Positions 43,076 through 52,563 of a DNA stretch of 64,000 bases are shown here, one piece after another (the stretch's first letter is position 1; each line of letters opens with the position of its first letter). The stretch is from Bacillota bacterium (GTDB lineage Bacteria > Bacillota > Clostridia > Peptostreptococcales > Anaerovoracaceae). The notes below the pieces were generated by a model. The model made no database searches, was not told the origin of the DNA, and saw nothing but the letters and a program-made list of their open reading frames with translations. Made by a program: the position numbers and the translations under genes. The stretch lies in assembly GCA_019420305.1 (NCBI GenBank), contig JAHZHL010000029.1:1-64000 (forward strand), given 5' to 3'.

Positions 43076-43783
43076 TTACAAATCGCTCCATTTTCGCAGC
43101 AGCTGCTGTTTCACCTGTTTTCGACAGGATTCGCTGATGGGAAGCGTTCGAGAATTTAAAAGATGTACCTGATGATATTCATAACAGGCGATAAACTGCG
43201 GATTCACAAGGTAGGACTGGTGGATACGCAGAAAATGATGCCCGGTGGCATCTTCCACCTGATTTAGTTTGCCGTAAAAAAGATACTCCTCATCTTCTGT
43301 ATGCAAGCTAATCTTTCTGGCTTTGCTTTCAAAATACCAGATTTCTCCGTAGCGGATTTTATGGTAGGTCTGATCGATTTTAAATTCAAAGGTATCCTGA
43401 TAACGGATCGAAAGACGCATCGCCTTTTCCAGGACTTCGATAATCTGCTTTCTCGTAAACGGTTTTGTCAGAAAATGCAGCGGGCGGATTGCGAACAGTT
43501 CCATGGCGTATTCCGTTTTTCCTGAAATAAAGACAATGTGAACCTCCTCGTCACAAAGCTCTTCGCGGATCTTCTGGCCTACCGCCACGCCGCTCATCAG
43601 CTTCAGTTCAATATCCAGAAAAATCAGATCAAACCGCTTTCCCGCGGAAACCGCCTCATACAGCGCTTCTCCGCTGGTGAAAATATGTACCTCAAACTCG
43701 CCCTTCTTGCAATATGGCTCTAAAAACGATTTGATTTGCTGGCAAACCGTTTTCTCATCATCACAAACTGCGACACAAAACAC
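43076..43783 (-). CDS. AgrA-like response regulator with LytTR DNA-binding domain
   Basis: A 235-residue regulator. The receiver domain (residues 1-120) has FCVAVCDDEKTVC, the phosphoacceptor in DLIFLDIELKLMSG and FISGKTEYAMELFA. The C-terminal LytTR domain (about 135-235) has YFESKARKISLHT and HFLRIHQSYLVNPQFIACY, as in AgrA. The start codon is GTG, with GAGGAG eight bases before it. It is transcribed together with the sensor kinase. Confidence 0.9.
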   Translation of the reverse strand: MFCVAVCDDEKTVCQQIKSFLEPYCKKGEFEVHIFTSGEALYEAVSAGKRFDLIFLDIELKLMSGVAVGQKIREELCDEEVHIVFISGKTEYAMELFAIRPLHFLTKPFTRKQIIEVLEKAMRLSIRYQDTFEFKIDQTYHKIRYGEIWYFESKARKISLHTEDEEYLFYGKLNQVEDATGHHFLRIHQSYLVNPQFIACYEYHQVHLLNSRTLPISESCRKQVKQQLLRKWSDL

Positions 43784-43812
43784 ACTGAATGCTCCTCTCT
43801 CGGCTTTTCTCC

Positions 43813-43841
43813 ATTATATCATACCCCGCCTCCAAGTGAAA
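43813..43841 (-). promoter_or_regulatory. Promoter of the AgrA/AgrC-like pair
   Basis: TATAAT (43813-43818) with a TG one base upstream (extended -10) lies 17 bp from TTTCAC (43836-43841) on the minus strand, about 30 bases before the GTG start. From here to 44183 (about 340 bases) I see no gene and no structured element. Confidence 0.55.
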
Positions 43842-44183
43842 GCGGGGATGCTCCTGCCGAACTACCGACTTTTCTTTACATCTCGCGCATGCTCCCTTCT
43901 CCCCCTCGCAGAAAAGAATCTGTATACATTCGAAGTCACAGTTCTGCTCTTTCTGTTCAAAGGAAACGGGTACAATTTGAAAAAAACAGCTTACGTGTAC
44001 ACATTTTTCTATCCGTAGAGAAGGGAACCGCAAGGGTCTCTAGAATAATCAAAAGATATTATGTATAAATAGTCTTAATTCGACTCAAATCGACAAAATT
44101 TGACGGCAAATCTCCGAAAAAGACCGGAAGCCAGAAATCGCAGTTGTGTACAAAAAGGCTCTGCAAGTATATTTGTACACATT

Positions 44184-44405
44184 TTACGGATTCCTGCCCC
44201 AAAAAAATGATAGTTCACTATATCCCTCATAATAATAACTGTGGTCAAGGCATTTTTTAGCAGATGCTTGATTTCAATATCTTTAATCGGACTGCTCTCC
44301 AGAGCCAGCAGATAGTCTTCTTTATCAATCTTGCTCCAGTCAACGACCCTCTGAATTTCCGCTTTGAATATAATCAAGCCAGATACGCATGCCGCCCCTC
44401 TCCAA
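44184..44405 (-). pseudogene. Fic/DOC family protein remnant (C-terminal part, frameshifted)
   Basis: Three fragments in different frames match the end of Fic-domain AMP transferases: GMRIWLDY (44378-44405), then QRVVDWSKIDKEDYLLALES and SPIKDIEIKHLLKNAL, then DHSYYYEGYSEL. The first frame break falls after IWLD and the second after KNAL, where about ten residues of the normal protein are missing. The catalytic HxFx motif region is absent, so the gene is dead. It sits just after the XRE membrane regulator, perhaps once its partner. Confidence 0.75.
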
Positions 44406-44407
44406 AA

Positions 44408-44923
44408 TCAAAACTGCTTACTTTCGAGTGTTAAGATGCTTCCGATGAACGCCCCTGCGAAAATAATCGGAGCCACCCTTACAAAGACCCACTCAAATCC
44501 ATGAAACGCCACTCCCACAACGGCAGTTTCAGGATCGCTATAATTCCAGTCCAGGTAAGAGCTGCCCAATACTGCCAAAATCACAAATCCCATTGCTACG
44601 ATCGCGCACAGTGAGAGAAACAGCCAATGAAGCATTTTCCGTCTCACATTCTTCCGCTGCGCGAGCTGCAGATTTATGAGTTCCAGCTTTTCCGAAATCA
44701 CTTTTAACCCATCGTCCTTCGGCGGCTCAATCGTTTCTCCCAGCAAAACGCTTACAGGTGTTTCAAGAGCTTCCGATAGAGTAAGCAGCATATCCGAATC
44801 CGGAACGGACAATCCCTGCTCCCATTTTGAAATCGTCTGACGCACCACGTTCAGCCTGATGGCCAGTTCCTGCTGTGAAAGGCCTTTTGATTTTCGGATG
44901 GCTTTCAGATTTTCGTTCAACAT
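44408..44923 (-). CDS. XRE-family regulator with C-terminal membrane segments
   Basis: A 171-residue protein. Residues about 5-60 form a Cro/C1 helix-turn-helix (KGLSQQELAIRLNVVRQTISKWEQG), followed by a linker. Two hydrophobic segments lie near residues 98-118 (LHWLFLSLCAIVAMGFVILA) and 148-165 (VFVRVAPIIFAGAFIGSIL). Such membrane-bound XRE proteins are common in Clostridia. Their targets are unknown. A promoter with TAGAAT lies upstream. Confidence 0.82.
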   Translation of the reverse strand: MLNENLKAIRKSKGLSQQELAIRLNVVRQTISKWEQGLSVPDSDMLLTLSEALETPVSVLLGETIEPPKDDGLKVISEKLELINLQLAQRKNVRRKMLHWLFLSLCAIVAMGFVILAVLGSSYLDWNYSDPETAVVGVAFHGFEWVFVRVAPIIFAGAFIGSILTLESKQF

Positions 44924-44956
44924 TAGAAATCCCCTCCTCGTTTAGATATCACAACA

Positions 44957-44985
44957 ATTCTATGAGGATCTGCCCGTTGCCGCAA
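44957..44985 (-). promoter_or_regulatory. Promoter of the XRE membrane regulator
   Basis: TTGCGG (44980-44985) and TAGAAT (44957-44962), 17 bp apart on the minus strand. The -35 lies inside an inverted repeat GTTGC-TTGCG-GCAAC (44976-44990), a candidate auto-regulatory operator. Confidence 0.5.
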
Positions 44986-45041
44986 GCAACGTATTGTAAC
45001 ATTCCAGCTTTACAGCTGCGATTTTCCCGCCCCCAATGGCA

Positions 45042-45740
45042 TTATCCTTCCATCCGGACCATCTTATACCCTACGCCCACATGGGTCTCGATATACTTCG
45101 GCCCTCCCTTTTTCTCAATTTTCTTCCGCAGGGTGGCCATAAAAACCCGCAGGGAAGCGACGTCGCTCTCATAGGCGGCTCCCCATAACTCTTTCAGAAT
45201 ATAGCTGTGCGTCAAAACGCGGCCTACGTTTTTCGTAAGCAGGCAGATCAGCTTGTACTCCATTGGCGTCAGATGAACCAGCTTTCCATCTACCGCCACT
45301 GTTCCCGCGGCATAGTCGATAGTAAGACCTCCATTTTGAAAAACAGAAGATTCCGCCGCGCTGTTTTTCCGCAGTTCCGCGATTTTCCGCTGGGCCACCC
45401 GAAGTCTTGCCAGCAGTTCCTCCATACTGAAGGGCTTTGTCAGATAGTCGTCCGCCCCGGCGTCCAGCGCCGTGATTTTATCCCGGTCCTCGCTTCTCGC
45501 GCTCACCACCAGGATCGGGCAGCTGGACCAGCTTCGAATCCGGGTAATAAGCTCCACTCCGTCCATATCCGGCAGCCCCAGATCGAGGATCAGGATATCG
45601 GGATTTTTGGCAGTTGCCAGGAAAATCGCCTTTTCTCCTGTCTCCGCTGTAAAGCACTGATAGGAATTGGCGTCCAGTGTAGCTGACAGCAGATTCTGGA
45701 TTGCCTTATCATCCTCAACGATTAGAATTGAAGTTTTCAT
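45042..45740 (-). CDS. kdpE: Response regulator KdpE (OmpR type)
   Basis: A 232-residue OmpR/PhoB-type regulator. The receiver starts ILIVEDDKAIQNLLSATLDA with the phosphoacceptor in DILILDLGLPDMDG. The C-terminal winged helix (about 130-230) has HLTPMEYKLICLLTKNVGRVLTH and GVGYKMVRM. It overlaps kdpD by 26 bases. Neighbourhood with KdpD makes the assignment clear. Confidence 0.92.
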   Translation of the reverse strand: MKTSILIVEDDKAIQNLLSATLDANSYQCFTAETGEKAIFLATAKNPDILILDLGLPDMDGVELITRIRSWSSCPILVVSARSEDRDKITALDAGADDYLTKPFSMEELLARLRVAQRKIAELRKNSAAESSVFQNGGLTIDYAAGTVAVDGKLVHLTPMEYKLICLLTKNVGRVLTHSYILKELWGAAYESDVASLRVFMATLRKKIEKKGGPKYIETHVGVGYKMVRMEG

Positions 45741-48390
45741 AATTCTTTACCTCCGCCAGTGGTAATGTAAATTCAAAAATCGCGCCGCGCGGCACATTAT
45801 CCTTGATACAGATCCTGCCCCCATGCGCCTCCACGATGGATTTACAGAGAGCGAGTCCCAGTCCCATTCCCCTGCGGGAATCGCTTTTTTCCCGGCTGCC
45901 GCCAGTGTAGAACATCTGAAAAACCGCCTCTTTTTCAGAATCCGGGACACCGTTTCCGTCGTCCGCGACCTGCACCACCGCCTGTCCATTTTCAGAAAAG
46001 GCCCGTATCTGAATCTTCGATCCCTTAGGCGTGTATTCGACAGCATTATTAATCAGGTTCACGAGTACCTGCACGATCAGAGTCACATCTACTTCCGCCA
46101 TCAGCAGGGGATCTTCTACTTCTGAGGAAACAATATGCTCGATGGATTTCCGCGTCATATGGTTCATCGCCTCTTCAATGACTTCCTCAAGAAGCTGCGG
46201 CTCCTTCCTGGCTTCGATTTTATCTCCGTCAAACCTGGAAATAGCCAGGAGATTTTCCACCAGCTCGATGAGCCAGATAGAATCTTCGTAGATCCCCTGT
46301 GTCAGCTTTTTTCTTGTTTCGGGCGCGAAATCCGTCGACAGCAGGGAACTGGCGCTGCCGGAAATACTGGTAAGAGGCGTCCGCAGATCGTGGGAGATAG
46401 ATCGCAGCAGATTGGCGCGGAACCGTTCCCGCTCCGCCTCCACTTCGGTTTCCCGCTTTTTCCGTTCACTGTAATAGTTCTCCAGCGCAAAGGCGATTTG
46501 CCCTAGCAGCGCGGAAAGAAGGGAGCGCTCCATATCTTCCAGAGGAACCGAATCGTCCAGCACCAGGCCGACGACAGCCAGCACCTCGTTATGTCCGTCC
46601 TTGACCGGAATATAATACGCTTTTGCGCCCGGCAGAGTATCGGTCCGCTTTCCTGCCTTTTTCTTATTCCGGATTACCCACTTTACCACAGCCTGTTCTT
46701 CCCCGGTCATATAAAGCTCGTTCACCGGCCGCTCCTGCTGGGAATCATAGGAATAGATATTGGCGATCTCACCTTTTTCCACAGTATAAAACAGAACCGG
46801 CTTTTTCATGATTTTATAAATCTGCCGTTCGGATTCAATCACAATCTCGTCCAGCGACTCCGCATGCTGCAGGCGGCTGCCGGCATCCAGCAGAATATCC
46901 GTGCGGTATACATTGAGAGCGGAAGCGCTGGCCTGGCTGTGCGCTCTGCTGGTCAGCGTACTTGTAATAAGCGCTGCCGCGAGCATCACAAGAAACGTAA
47001 CCGCGTATTCGGCATTTGCGTACAATGTAAAACGGGGATTGATGAAAAAAAAGTTAAACAGCAGCACTCCTGTCAGCGAAGCCATTACACCATAGATTCT
47101 CCCGTTCGTCTGGTTCGCTGTAACAAGTACTCCCAGAATCAGAATCGTCACCGCGTTCGCGTCCCGCATCCCCATGTATTGAAAGAGTAACCCGGCATCG
47201 GCCGCCGCGGCCATAATAAGAACCGTTTTGCAGAAATCTTTCATGGAAAATGAAAGCTTCCTGCCGCGCCGCGAGAGCAGACCTTCCCGTCGCAAATCCG
47301 GTTCTTCATCCGGAATCACAAAGACTTCCAGATCCGGAGCCAGGCTGAGAATGCGATCGATAAATCCGGCATTTCCCGAAAAAAAGCGTTTCAGTCCTTT
47401 TGCCTGTTTCTGCCTGCCGATTACGATTTTGGAGATTCCGCTTACCCTTGCGAATTCCACAATCTGATAAGGAATATCATCGCTGTACGTCGTTGTCAAT
47501 TTTGCGCCGAGGATTTCCGCCAGATGAAGATTTTCGTGAATCTGCTTTTTCATCTCGTCAGAAAAGGTTTCGAAATCCGGCGTTTCCACATACATCGCGG
47601 TAAAACGGCCATGAAACGCGCTCGCCATACGGGCCGCGGTACGTATTACTTTTTTGCTGCTGGGCGACGGCCCTACACAGACCAGAATATGCTCGTTCAA
47701 CTGGTATCGGCTGCCGCCCGTTCTGGAATTCTTGATCGTCTCCAGTTCCTGATTGACCTGATCTGCCGTGTAGCGGAGCGAAATTTCCCGCAGCGCCACC
47801 AGATTGTCCGGAGTAAAAAAAGGCGCCAGTTCCCGCTCTGCCTGCCCCGCTTTATAAACATTTCCATCTTTGAGGCGCTGCAGGAGTTCTTCCGGCTCGA
47901 TGTCCACCAACTCCAGCTGTTCGGCTCGATCAAAAATCGAATCCGGAACCCGCTCCTTAACGATAACCTGAGTAATCGAAGCCACCAGGTCGTTCAGGCT
48001 TTCCACATGCTGCACATTGACAGTTGTAAAAACATGAATCCCCGCGTTCAGGAGTTCCTCAATATCCGAATATCTTTTTGTATGTCGCAGTCCCCGCGCG
48101 TTTGTATGGGCAAGTTCATCCACGAGAATCAACTCAGGTTTTCTTTTCAGCGCAGCGTCCAGATCAAACTCACCGGACACTGTGCCTTCCGCCTTAAGTG
48201 GCGGCAGGACTTCCATCCCCTCAAGAAGCGCCATGGTTTCCGGCCGTGTATGCGGATCGATCACACCAACTACCACATCAACTCCTGATTTCGCGACAGC
48301 CCGCGCTTCCTCCAGCATCGCGTAGGTTTTTCCCGCGCCCGCCGCGTAACCGAAAAAGATTTTCAGTTCTCCTCTGGCTTCCCGCTTCAC
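45715..48390 (-). CDS. kdpD: Sensor histidine kinase KdpD
   Basis: An 891-residue sensor. The N-terminal KdpD domain has a P-loop GYAAGAGKTYAMLEEA and the box LVDELAHTNARGLRHTKRY. A universal-stress-like domain follows (about 225-370), then four membrane segments near residues 390-490 and a GAF-like region. The kinase core has LRSISHDLRTPLTSISGSAS with the phosphorylated histidine, the N-box VLVNLINNAVEYTP and GMGLGLALCKSIVEAHGG. KdpD normally turns on the kdpFABC potassium pump at low potassium. No kdpA, B or C is in the window. Confidence 0.94.
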   Translation of the reverse strand: MKREARGELKIFFGYAAGAGKTYAMLEEARAVAKSGVDVVVGVIDPHTRPETMALLEGMEVLPPLKAEGTVSGEFDLDAALKRKPELILVDELAHTNARGLRHTKRYSDIEELLNAGIHVFTTVNVQHVESLNDLVASITQVIVKERVPDSIFDRAEQLELVDIEPEELLQRLKDGNVYKAGQAERELAPFFTPDNLVALREISLRYTADQVNQELETIKNSRTGGSRYQLNEHILVCVGPSPSSKKVIRTAARMASAFHGRFTAMYVETPDFETFSDEMKKQIHENLHLAEILGAKLTTTYSDDIPYQIVEFARVSGISKIVIGRQKQAKGLKRFFSGNAGFIDRILSLAPDLEVFVIPDEEPDLRREGLLSRRGRKLSFSMKDFCKTVLIMAAAADAGLLFQYMGMRDANAVTILILGVLVTANQTNGRIYGVMASLTGVLLFNFFFINPRFTLYANAEYAVTFLVMLAAALITSTLTSRAHSQASASALNVYRTDILLDAGSRLQHAESLDEIVIESERQIYKIMKKPVLFYTVEKGEIANIYSYDSQQERPVNELYMTGEEQAVVKWVIRNKKKAGKRTDTLPGAKAYYIPVKDGHNEVLAVVGLVLDDSVPLEDMERSLLSALLGQIAFALENYYSERKKRETEVEAERERFRANLLRSISHDLRTPLTSISGSASSLLSTDFAPETRKKLTQGIYEDSIWLIELVENLLAISRFDGDKIEARKEPQLLEEVIEEAMNHMTRKSIEHIVSSEVEDPLLMAEVDVTLIVQVLVNLINNAVEYTPKGSKIQIRAFSENGQAVVQVADDGNGVPDSEKEAVFQMFYTGGSREKSDSRRGMGLGLALCKSIVEAHGGRICIKDNVPRGAIFEFTLPLAEVKNYENFNSNR

Positions 48391-48436
48391 TCCTCTTTCC
48401 TCCTTTAATCGGCTGCTTTCCCTTGAAATAGTATAA

Positions 48437-48471
48437 AAGATAGCCGCCCGTTTTACAAGGGCAGCTATCTT
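48437..48471 (-). terminator. Terminator after the small membrane protein gene
   Basis: Stem AGATAGCCGCCC against GGGCAGCTATCT, with one mismatch and an eight-base loop, about 25 bases after the stop at 48495 on the minus strand. It separates this gene from kdpD. Confidence 0.7.
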
Positions 48472-48494
48472 CTTTTCATCAAGGATATGGAGGA

Positions 48495-48821
48495 TTACCG
48501 TTTTCTGCAGGCCGCCACGCGTCTGCCACGATATTTATCGTTCATATGCGCGAGCTGTGAGGCCGCAGGCGTGTTTTTCTTTATTGCTGCGGCATGCTGC
48601 TTTTTCTTCCTTTTTTCTTTCCGCTCCTCGGCTTTGCAGAACGCGTCGAAAGCCACGGCGATACACCAGAGCAAAATCGCGGATCCCAGCATAACGCCGC
48701 TGGCGCTTGCCCGCATTTCCAGCGCAGTGACAAGGAACAGACAAGATATGAAGAACGCCGCAAAATAAAGGATAATAACAGACAGCCGCTTTTTTCTTAT
48801 TGTGTGGTAAAAGTTACGCAT
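48495..48821 (-). CDS. Small membrane protein of unknown function
   Basis: A 108-residue protein starting MRNFYHTIRKKRLSVIILYF, with a hydrophobic stretch over about residues 12-60 that probably makes two membrane segments. A very basic C-terminal half (KAEERKEKRKKKQHAAAIKK) ends ...ACRKR. I chose the ATG at 48821 with GAAGGG upstream; a frame 61 codons longer runs through the terminator of the upstream gene. I do not recognise a family. Confidence 0.55.
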   Translation of the reverse strand: MRNFYHTIRKKRLSVIILYFAAFFISCLFLVTALEMRASASGVMLGSAILLWCIAVAFDAFCKAEERKEKRKKKQHAAAIKKNTPAASQLAHMNDKYRGRRVAACRKR

Positions 48822-48960
48822 TATGGTTTCCCTTCTTTTAAACTTCCTGCCTTTATTATAGCCTTCTCCAGATAAAAACGGGATTAAAAGTATCTCTTCC
48901 GGCATTAAGATTGTATAAAGATATACGAATTGCCGCTGTATACCCGTGTCTGTTCCTGAA

Positions 48961-49003
48961 AAAAAAGACTCACACAGCACTGCTTCACTGCACGAGTCTT
49001 TCA
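48961..49003 (-). terminator. Terminator after the oadB-type gene
   Basis: The outer arms AAAGACTC (48994-49002 side) and GAGTCTTT pair, enclosing complementary GTGCAGTG/CAGTGCTG segments, and a run of eight T follows on the minus strand. It is the clear end of the upstream sodium pump gene. Confidence 0.75.
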
Positions 49004-49015
49004 TTCCTTTAAAAA

Positions 49016-50167
49016 TCAGTATCCGCCAAACATAGAAAGCATGACAGATGCCGCGACCGCGGAGCCGATTACGCCTGCCACATTTGGTCCCATAGCGTGC
49101 ATCAGCAGGAAGTTTGCCGGATTATCCGCCTGCCCGACCTTCTGAGATACGCGAGCGGCCATCGGTACCGCCGACACGCCCGCGGAACCGATCAGCGGAT
49201 TGATCTTTTTCTTTAAAAACAAATTCATCAGCTTCGCAATCAGCACGCCGCCTGCAGTTCCCACCGCAAAGGCGCATACACCCAGCACGACAATCTTCAA
49301 AGTCTCTGCTTTAATAAAGGTGGTTCCGGTAGCGGAAGCTCCAACCGCGAGCCCCAGCATAATGGTTACGATATTCATCAGCGCGTTCTGCGCGGTATCG
49401 GACAGCCGATCCGTCTGCCCGCATTCCTTTAACAGATTCCCCAGCATCAGGAAGCCGATCAGCGGCGCCGCGGACGGCAGAAGCAGTACCACAAGGACAG
49501 TAACAACGATTGGGAACAGAATCTTTTCCTTCTGGCTTACCACTCTTAACTGCTCCATTTTAATCATACGCTCTTTTTTCGTGGTAAGAGCTTTCATAAT
49601 CGGCGGCTGTATAATCGGCACAAGCGCCATATAGGAGTACGCAGCCACCGCGATCGCACCCAGCAGATGCGACGCCAGTTTGCCTGTCAGGTAAATAGCG
49701 GTCGGACCGTCAGCCCCTCCGATAATTCCGATGGAAGCCGCTTCCTGCGCGTTAAATCCTAACAAAACCGCCGCGCACAGCGCGAAGAAAATTCCCAGCT
49801 GCGCCGCGGCTCCCATGATCAGAGATTTCGGGTTCGCGATCAGCGGCCCGAAGTCCGTCATAGCCCCTACGCCCAGGAAAATAATCGACGGTATAATCGG
49901 TTTTAATGCATAGAACACAGTCAAGATTCCAACATCCGGCAGCTGATTCGAGGAGGTGATCTCCGCGCCCTCGACGAACATTCCGCTGATCGGCAGATTG
50001 GACAATAACATACCCATGGCAATGGGAACCAGCAGAAGCGGTTCGAACCCGTGTCTTATGGCCAGATAAAGAAAGATAAACGAAACCACGATCATGATGA
50101 CATTCTGATATGCCAAATTCGCCAGACCGGTATCCTGCCAGAAATTACTGAGTGTCTCAAATAGCAT
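49016..50167 (-). CDS. Sodium-translocating decarboxylase beta subunit (OadB/GcdB/MmdB type)
   Basis: A 383-residue integral membrane protein with about eleven hydrophobic segments that couples decarboxylation of an acyl-CoA or oxaloacetate to export of sodium ions. Family marks are [18 protein letters not shown], the [20 protein letters not shown] loop with the conserved acidic residue, and [26 protein letters not shown] end (here [19 protein letters not shown]). The other subunits (carboxyltransferase, biotin carrier, gamma) are not adjacent. The complex must be assembled with subunits encoded elsewhere. Confidence 0.92.
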   Translation of the reverse strand: MLFETLSNFWQDTGLANLAYQNVIMIVVSFIFLYLAIRHGFEPLLLVPIAMGMLLSNLPISGMFVEGAEITSSNQLPDVGILTVFYALKPIIPSIIFLGVGAMTDFGPLIANPKSLIMGAAAQLGIFFALCAAVLLGFNAQEAASIGIIGGADGPTAIYLTGKLASHLLGAIAVAAYSYMALVPIIQPPIMKALTTKKERMIKMEQLRVVSQKEKILFPIVVTVLVVLLLPSAAPLIGFLMLGNLLKECGQTDRLSDTAQNALMNIVTIMLGLAVGASATGTTFIKAETLKIVVLGVCAFAVGTAGGVLIAKLMNLFLKKKINPLIGSAGVSAVPMAARVSQKVGQADNPANFLLMHAMGPNVAGVIGSAVAASVMLSMFGGY

Positions 50168-50294
50168 TTTTCTCGTCTCCTTTTCTATAATGACGTAATG
50201 TGCAAATCCTGCACCAATTATAAAAAGTCTAACATGTCTGACGATTTATTACAACCAGGCTGACGGATAAATACTGTATACAACTGGCCGCTGA

Positions 50295-52553
50295 CTACAG
50301 CCGCATGGTCAATCCGATTTTCTGCTTATCATAGTCGATACTGATGATTTTTACCTTTACGGTATCCCCGACCGAAACCACATCCATAGGGTGCTTGACG
50401 TACTTGTCGCTGAGCTGAGAAATGTGGACCAATCCGTCATTTTTGACTCCAATATCCACAAAGGCGCCGAAATCCACCACATTACGCACCGTTCCTGTCA
50501 GCTCCATATCCACCTTTAAATCCTCAAATCTGCGGACATCGTTCCGGAACACAACAGCAGGGGCGTCTTCTCTGGGGTCTCTTCCCGGCTTTTTAATTTC
50601 CTCAATGATATCTTTCAGCGTCATGGCGCCGATATCCAGTTCCGCGGACAGCTTTTCGATGGCTTTCCCCAGATTCTTTTTCGGGGATTCCTTTGGCTTT
50701 GACAGCTCTGCCAGAGCCGCCAGACCCTTTTTCCTGGTGCCGCTCTGTTTTGGCTTTTCGTCCGCCGCGTAAAGCAGGCTGATTTTTTCTTCAATATCCG
50801 CCGCGCCGCCTTGGGCGATGGCATCTTTGTCAATGTGCAGCTTTTCCAGCATAGCCTCCGCCGCCGGATAGGATTCCGGATGCACGGAGGTGGCGTCCAG
50901 CGGATTGGTTCCGTCGGAAATCCGCATAAAGCCCGCGCACTGCTTGAAGGTTTTTTCGCCCAACTTGGAAACTTTTTTCAGTTCTTTCCGGTTGGTGAAA
51001 GCTCCCTGTTCTTCCCGGTAGGCGACAATATTTTTCGCGATTCCCATATTAATCCCCGCCACATGGGCAAGAAGGGACGGGGAAGCGGTATTGAGATCGA
51101 CTCCTACCCGGTTTACACAGTCTTCCACCACATTGTCCAGCGCCGCTTCCAAAAGCCCCTGATTGATATCATGCTGGTACTGTCCTACGCCGATACTTTT
51201 AGTCGGGATCTTTACCAGCTCCGCCAGCGGATCCTGCAGCCTGCGTCCTAAAGACATGGCGCCTCTTGTGGTAACGTCCAGATCCGGATATTCTTCAGTC
51301 GCCAGTTTGGAAGCCGAATAGACGGAGGCTCCCGCTTCATTTACAATGGTGTAGCTGATGGGCAGATGATTCTTTTTAATAAAGTCCGCCACCACTTCCT
51401 CGGTTTCTCTCGATCCGGTACCGTTGCCGATGACAATGACATTGATCTTGTATTTGTCCGCCAGCTTTTTCAGCACCTTCTCGGTTCCCGCCACATCATT
51501 TTTGGGCTGAGTCGGGTAAACGGTGGTATAGGCGAGAAGCTTTCCGGTTTCATTGATGACCGCCACTTTGCATCCGGTCCGGTACCCCGGGTCGATACTG
51601 ATAATGCGGGCGCCCTTTACCGGCGGCACCATCAGCAGTTTTTCCGTATTTTTAGCGAAGACTTTTACTGCCTCTGTTTCCGCCCGTTCCGTAAGCATAT
51701 TACGCATTTCCCGTTCAACAGACGGCGCCATCAGCCGCTTGTACGCGTCGGCCACCGTCTCTTTCAGAAGCTCTGTAAAAATGGATTTGGCGTTTGTAAT
51801 GACGGCTTTTTCCAAAAGCGCCTGTATGTCCTCCACCGGCACAGAAACTTTGACTTTCAGCTTCTTTTCCTTTTCTCCCCGGTTGATGGCGAGAATCCGG
51901 TGGTTTGGAATTTTTTTGATGGCTTCCTGGTACTCGTAGTACATTTCGTAAACCGTTTTTTCTTCCGGATCCTGAGCTTCGGTCACGATCAGGCCTGTGT
52001 TCTGGGTCTTTTCCCTCACCTGCGCGGTCAGTTCCGGATCATCGGAAATCATTTCCGCGATAATATCCTTAGCGCCGTCGATGGCAGCCTGCGCATCCGG
52101 CACTTCCTTTTCCTCACTGACAAAGGCTGCCGCGAAGTCCTCCGGACTGCCTTCTTCCTTTTCCTGGGCTCGGAAGATAAGGGCAAGAGGTTCCAGCCCT
52201 CTTGCCTTTGCTTTTGACGCTCTGGTCGCTTTTTTCTGTTTGTATGGTTTGTACAGGTCTTCCACTCTCTGAAGAACCTGGGCTTCCTGAATTTTTTTCT
52301 TCAGTTCTTCGGTCAGCTTTCCCTGCTCCTCGATAAGGCGGATGACTTCTTCCTTCCTGTCTTCCAGATTTCGCAGATAGGTGAGCCGTTCATCCAGATC
52401 CCGGAGGGTCACATCGGACAGTCCCCCGGTGACTTCTTTCCGGTATCTTGCGATAAAAGGAATGGTGTTCCCCTCATCAATCAGTTCCACCGTATGTTCT
52501 ACCTGCTGTGGATTCAGATGAAATTCATCTGCCAGTGTTTCGATGATGTTCAT
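50295..52553 (-). CDS. tex: Tex family RNA-binding protein
   Basis: A 752-residue Tex protein, a nucleic-acid binding factor linked to transcription. The N-terminal domain starts ETLADEFHLNPQQVEHTVEL. Next comes a YqgF/RNase H-like domain (ARIISIDPGYRTGCKVAVIN), helix-hairpin-helix elements (DLNTASPSLLAHVAGINMGIA) and a C-terminal S1 domain (ELTGTVRNVVDFGAFVDIGVK). Length and order are complete. It follows prfB by ten bases and is probably cotranscribed. Confidence 0.95.
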   Translation of the reverse strand: MNIIETLADEFHLNPQQVEHTVELIDEGNTIPFIARYRKEVTGGLSDVTLRDLDERLTYLRNLEDRKEEVIRLIEEQGKLTEELKKKIQEAQVLQRVEDLYKPYKQKKATRASKAKARGLEPLALIFRAQEKEEGSPEDFAAAFVSEEKEVPDAQAAIDGAKDIIAEMISDDPELTAQVREKTQNTGLIVTEAQDPEEKTVYEMYYEYQEAIKKIPNHRILAINRGEKEKKLKVKVSVPVEDIQALLEKAVITNAKSIFTELLKETVADAYKRLMAPSVEREMRNMLTERAETEAVKVFAKNTEKLLMVPPVKGARIISIDPGYRTGCKVAVINETGKLLAYTTVYPTQPKNDVAGTEKVLKKLADKYKINVIVIGNGTGSRETEEVVADFIKKNHLPISYTIVNEAGASVYSASKLATEEYPDLDVTTRGAMSLGRRLQDPLAELVKIPTKSIGVGQYQHDINQGLLEAALDNVVEDCVNRVGVDLNTASPSLLAHVAGINMGIAKNIVAYREEQGAFTNRKELKKVSKLGEKTFKQCAGFMRISDGTNPLDATSVHPESYPAAEAMLEKLHIDKDAIAQGGAADIEEKISLLYAADEKPKQSGTRKKGLAALAELSKPKESPKKNLGKAIEKLSAELDIGAMTLKDIIEEIKKPGRDPREDAPAVVFRNDVRRFEDLKVDMELTGTVRNVVDFGAFVDIGVKNDGLVHISQLSDKYVKHPMDVVSVGDTVKVKIISIDYDKQKIGLTMRL

Positions 52554-52563
52554 AAAGCTTTGT

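Noticed and set aside
43842..44183. Possible small genes between the AgrA-like regulator and the Fic remnant
   Set aside because: The short frames have no binding sites, no domain and no conserved-looking pattern.
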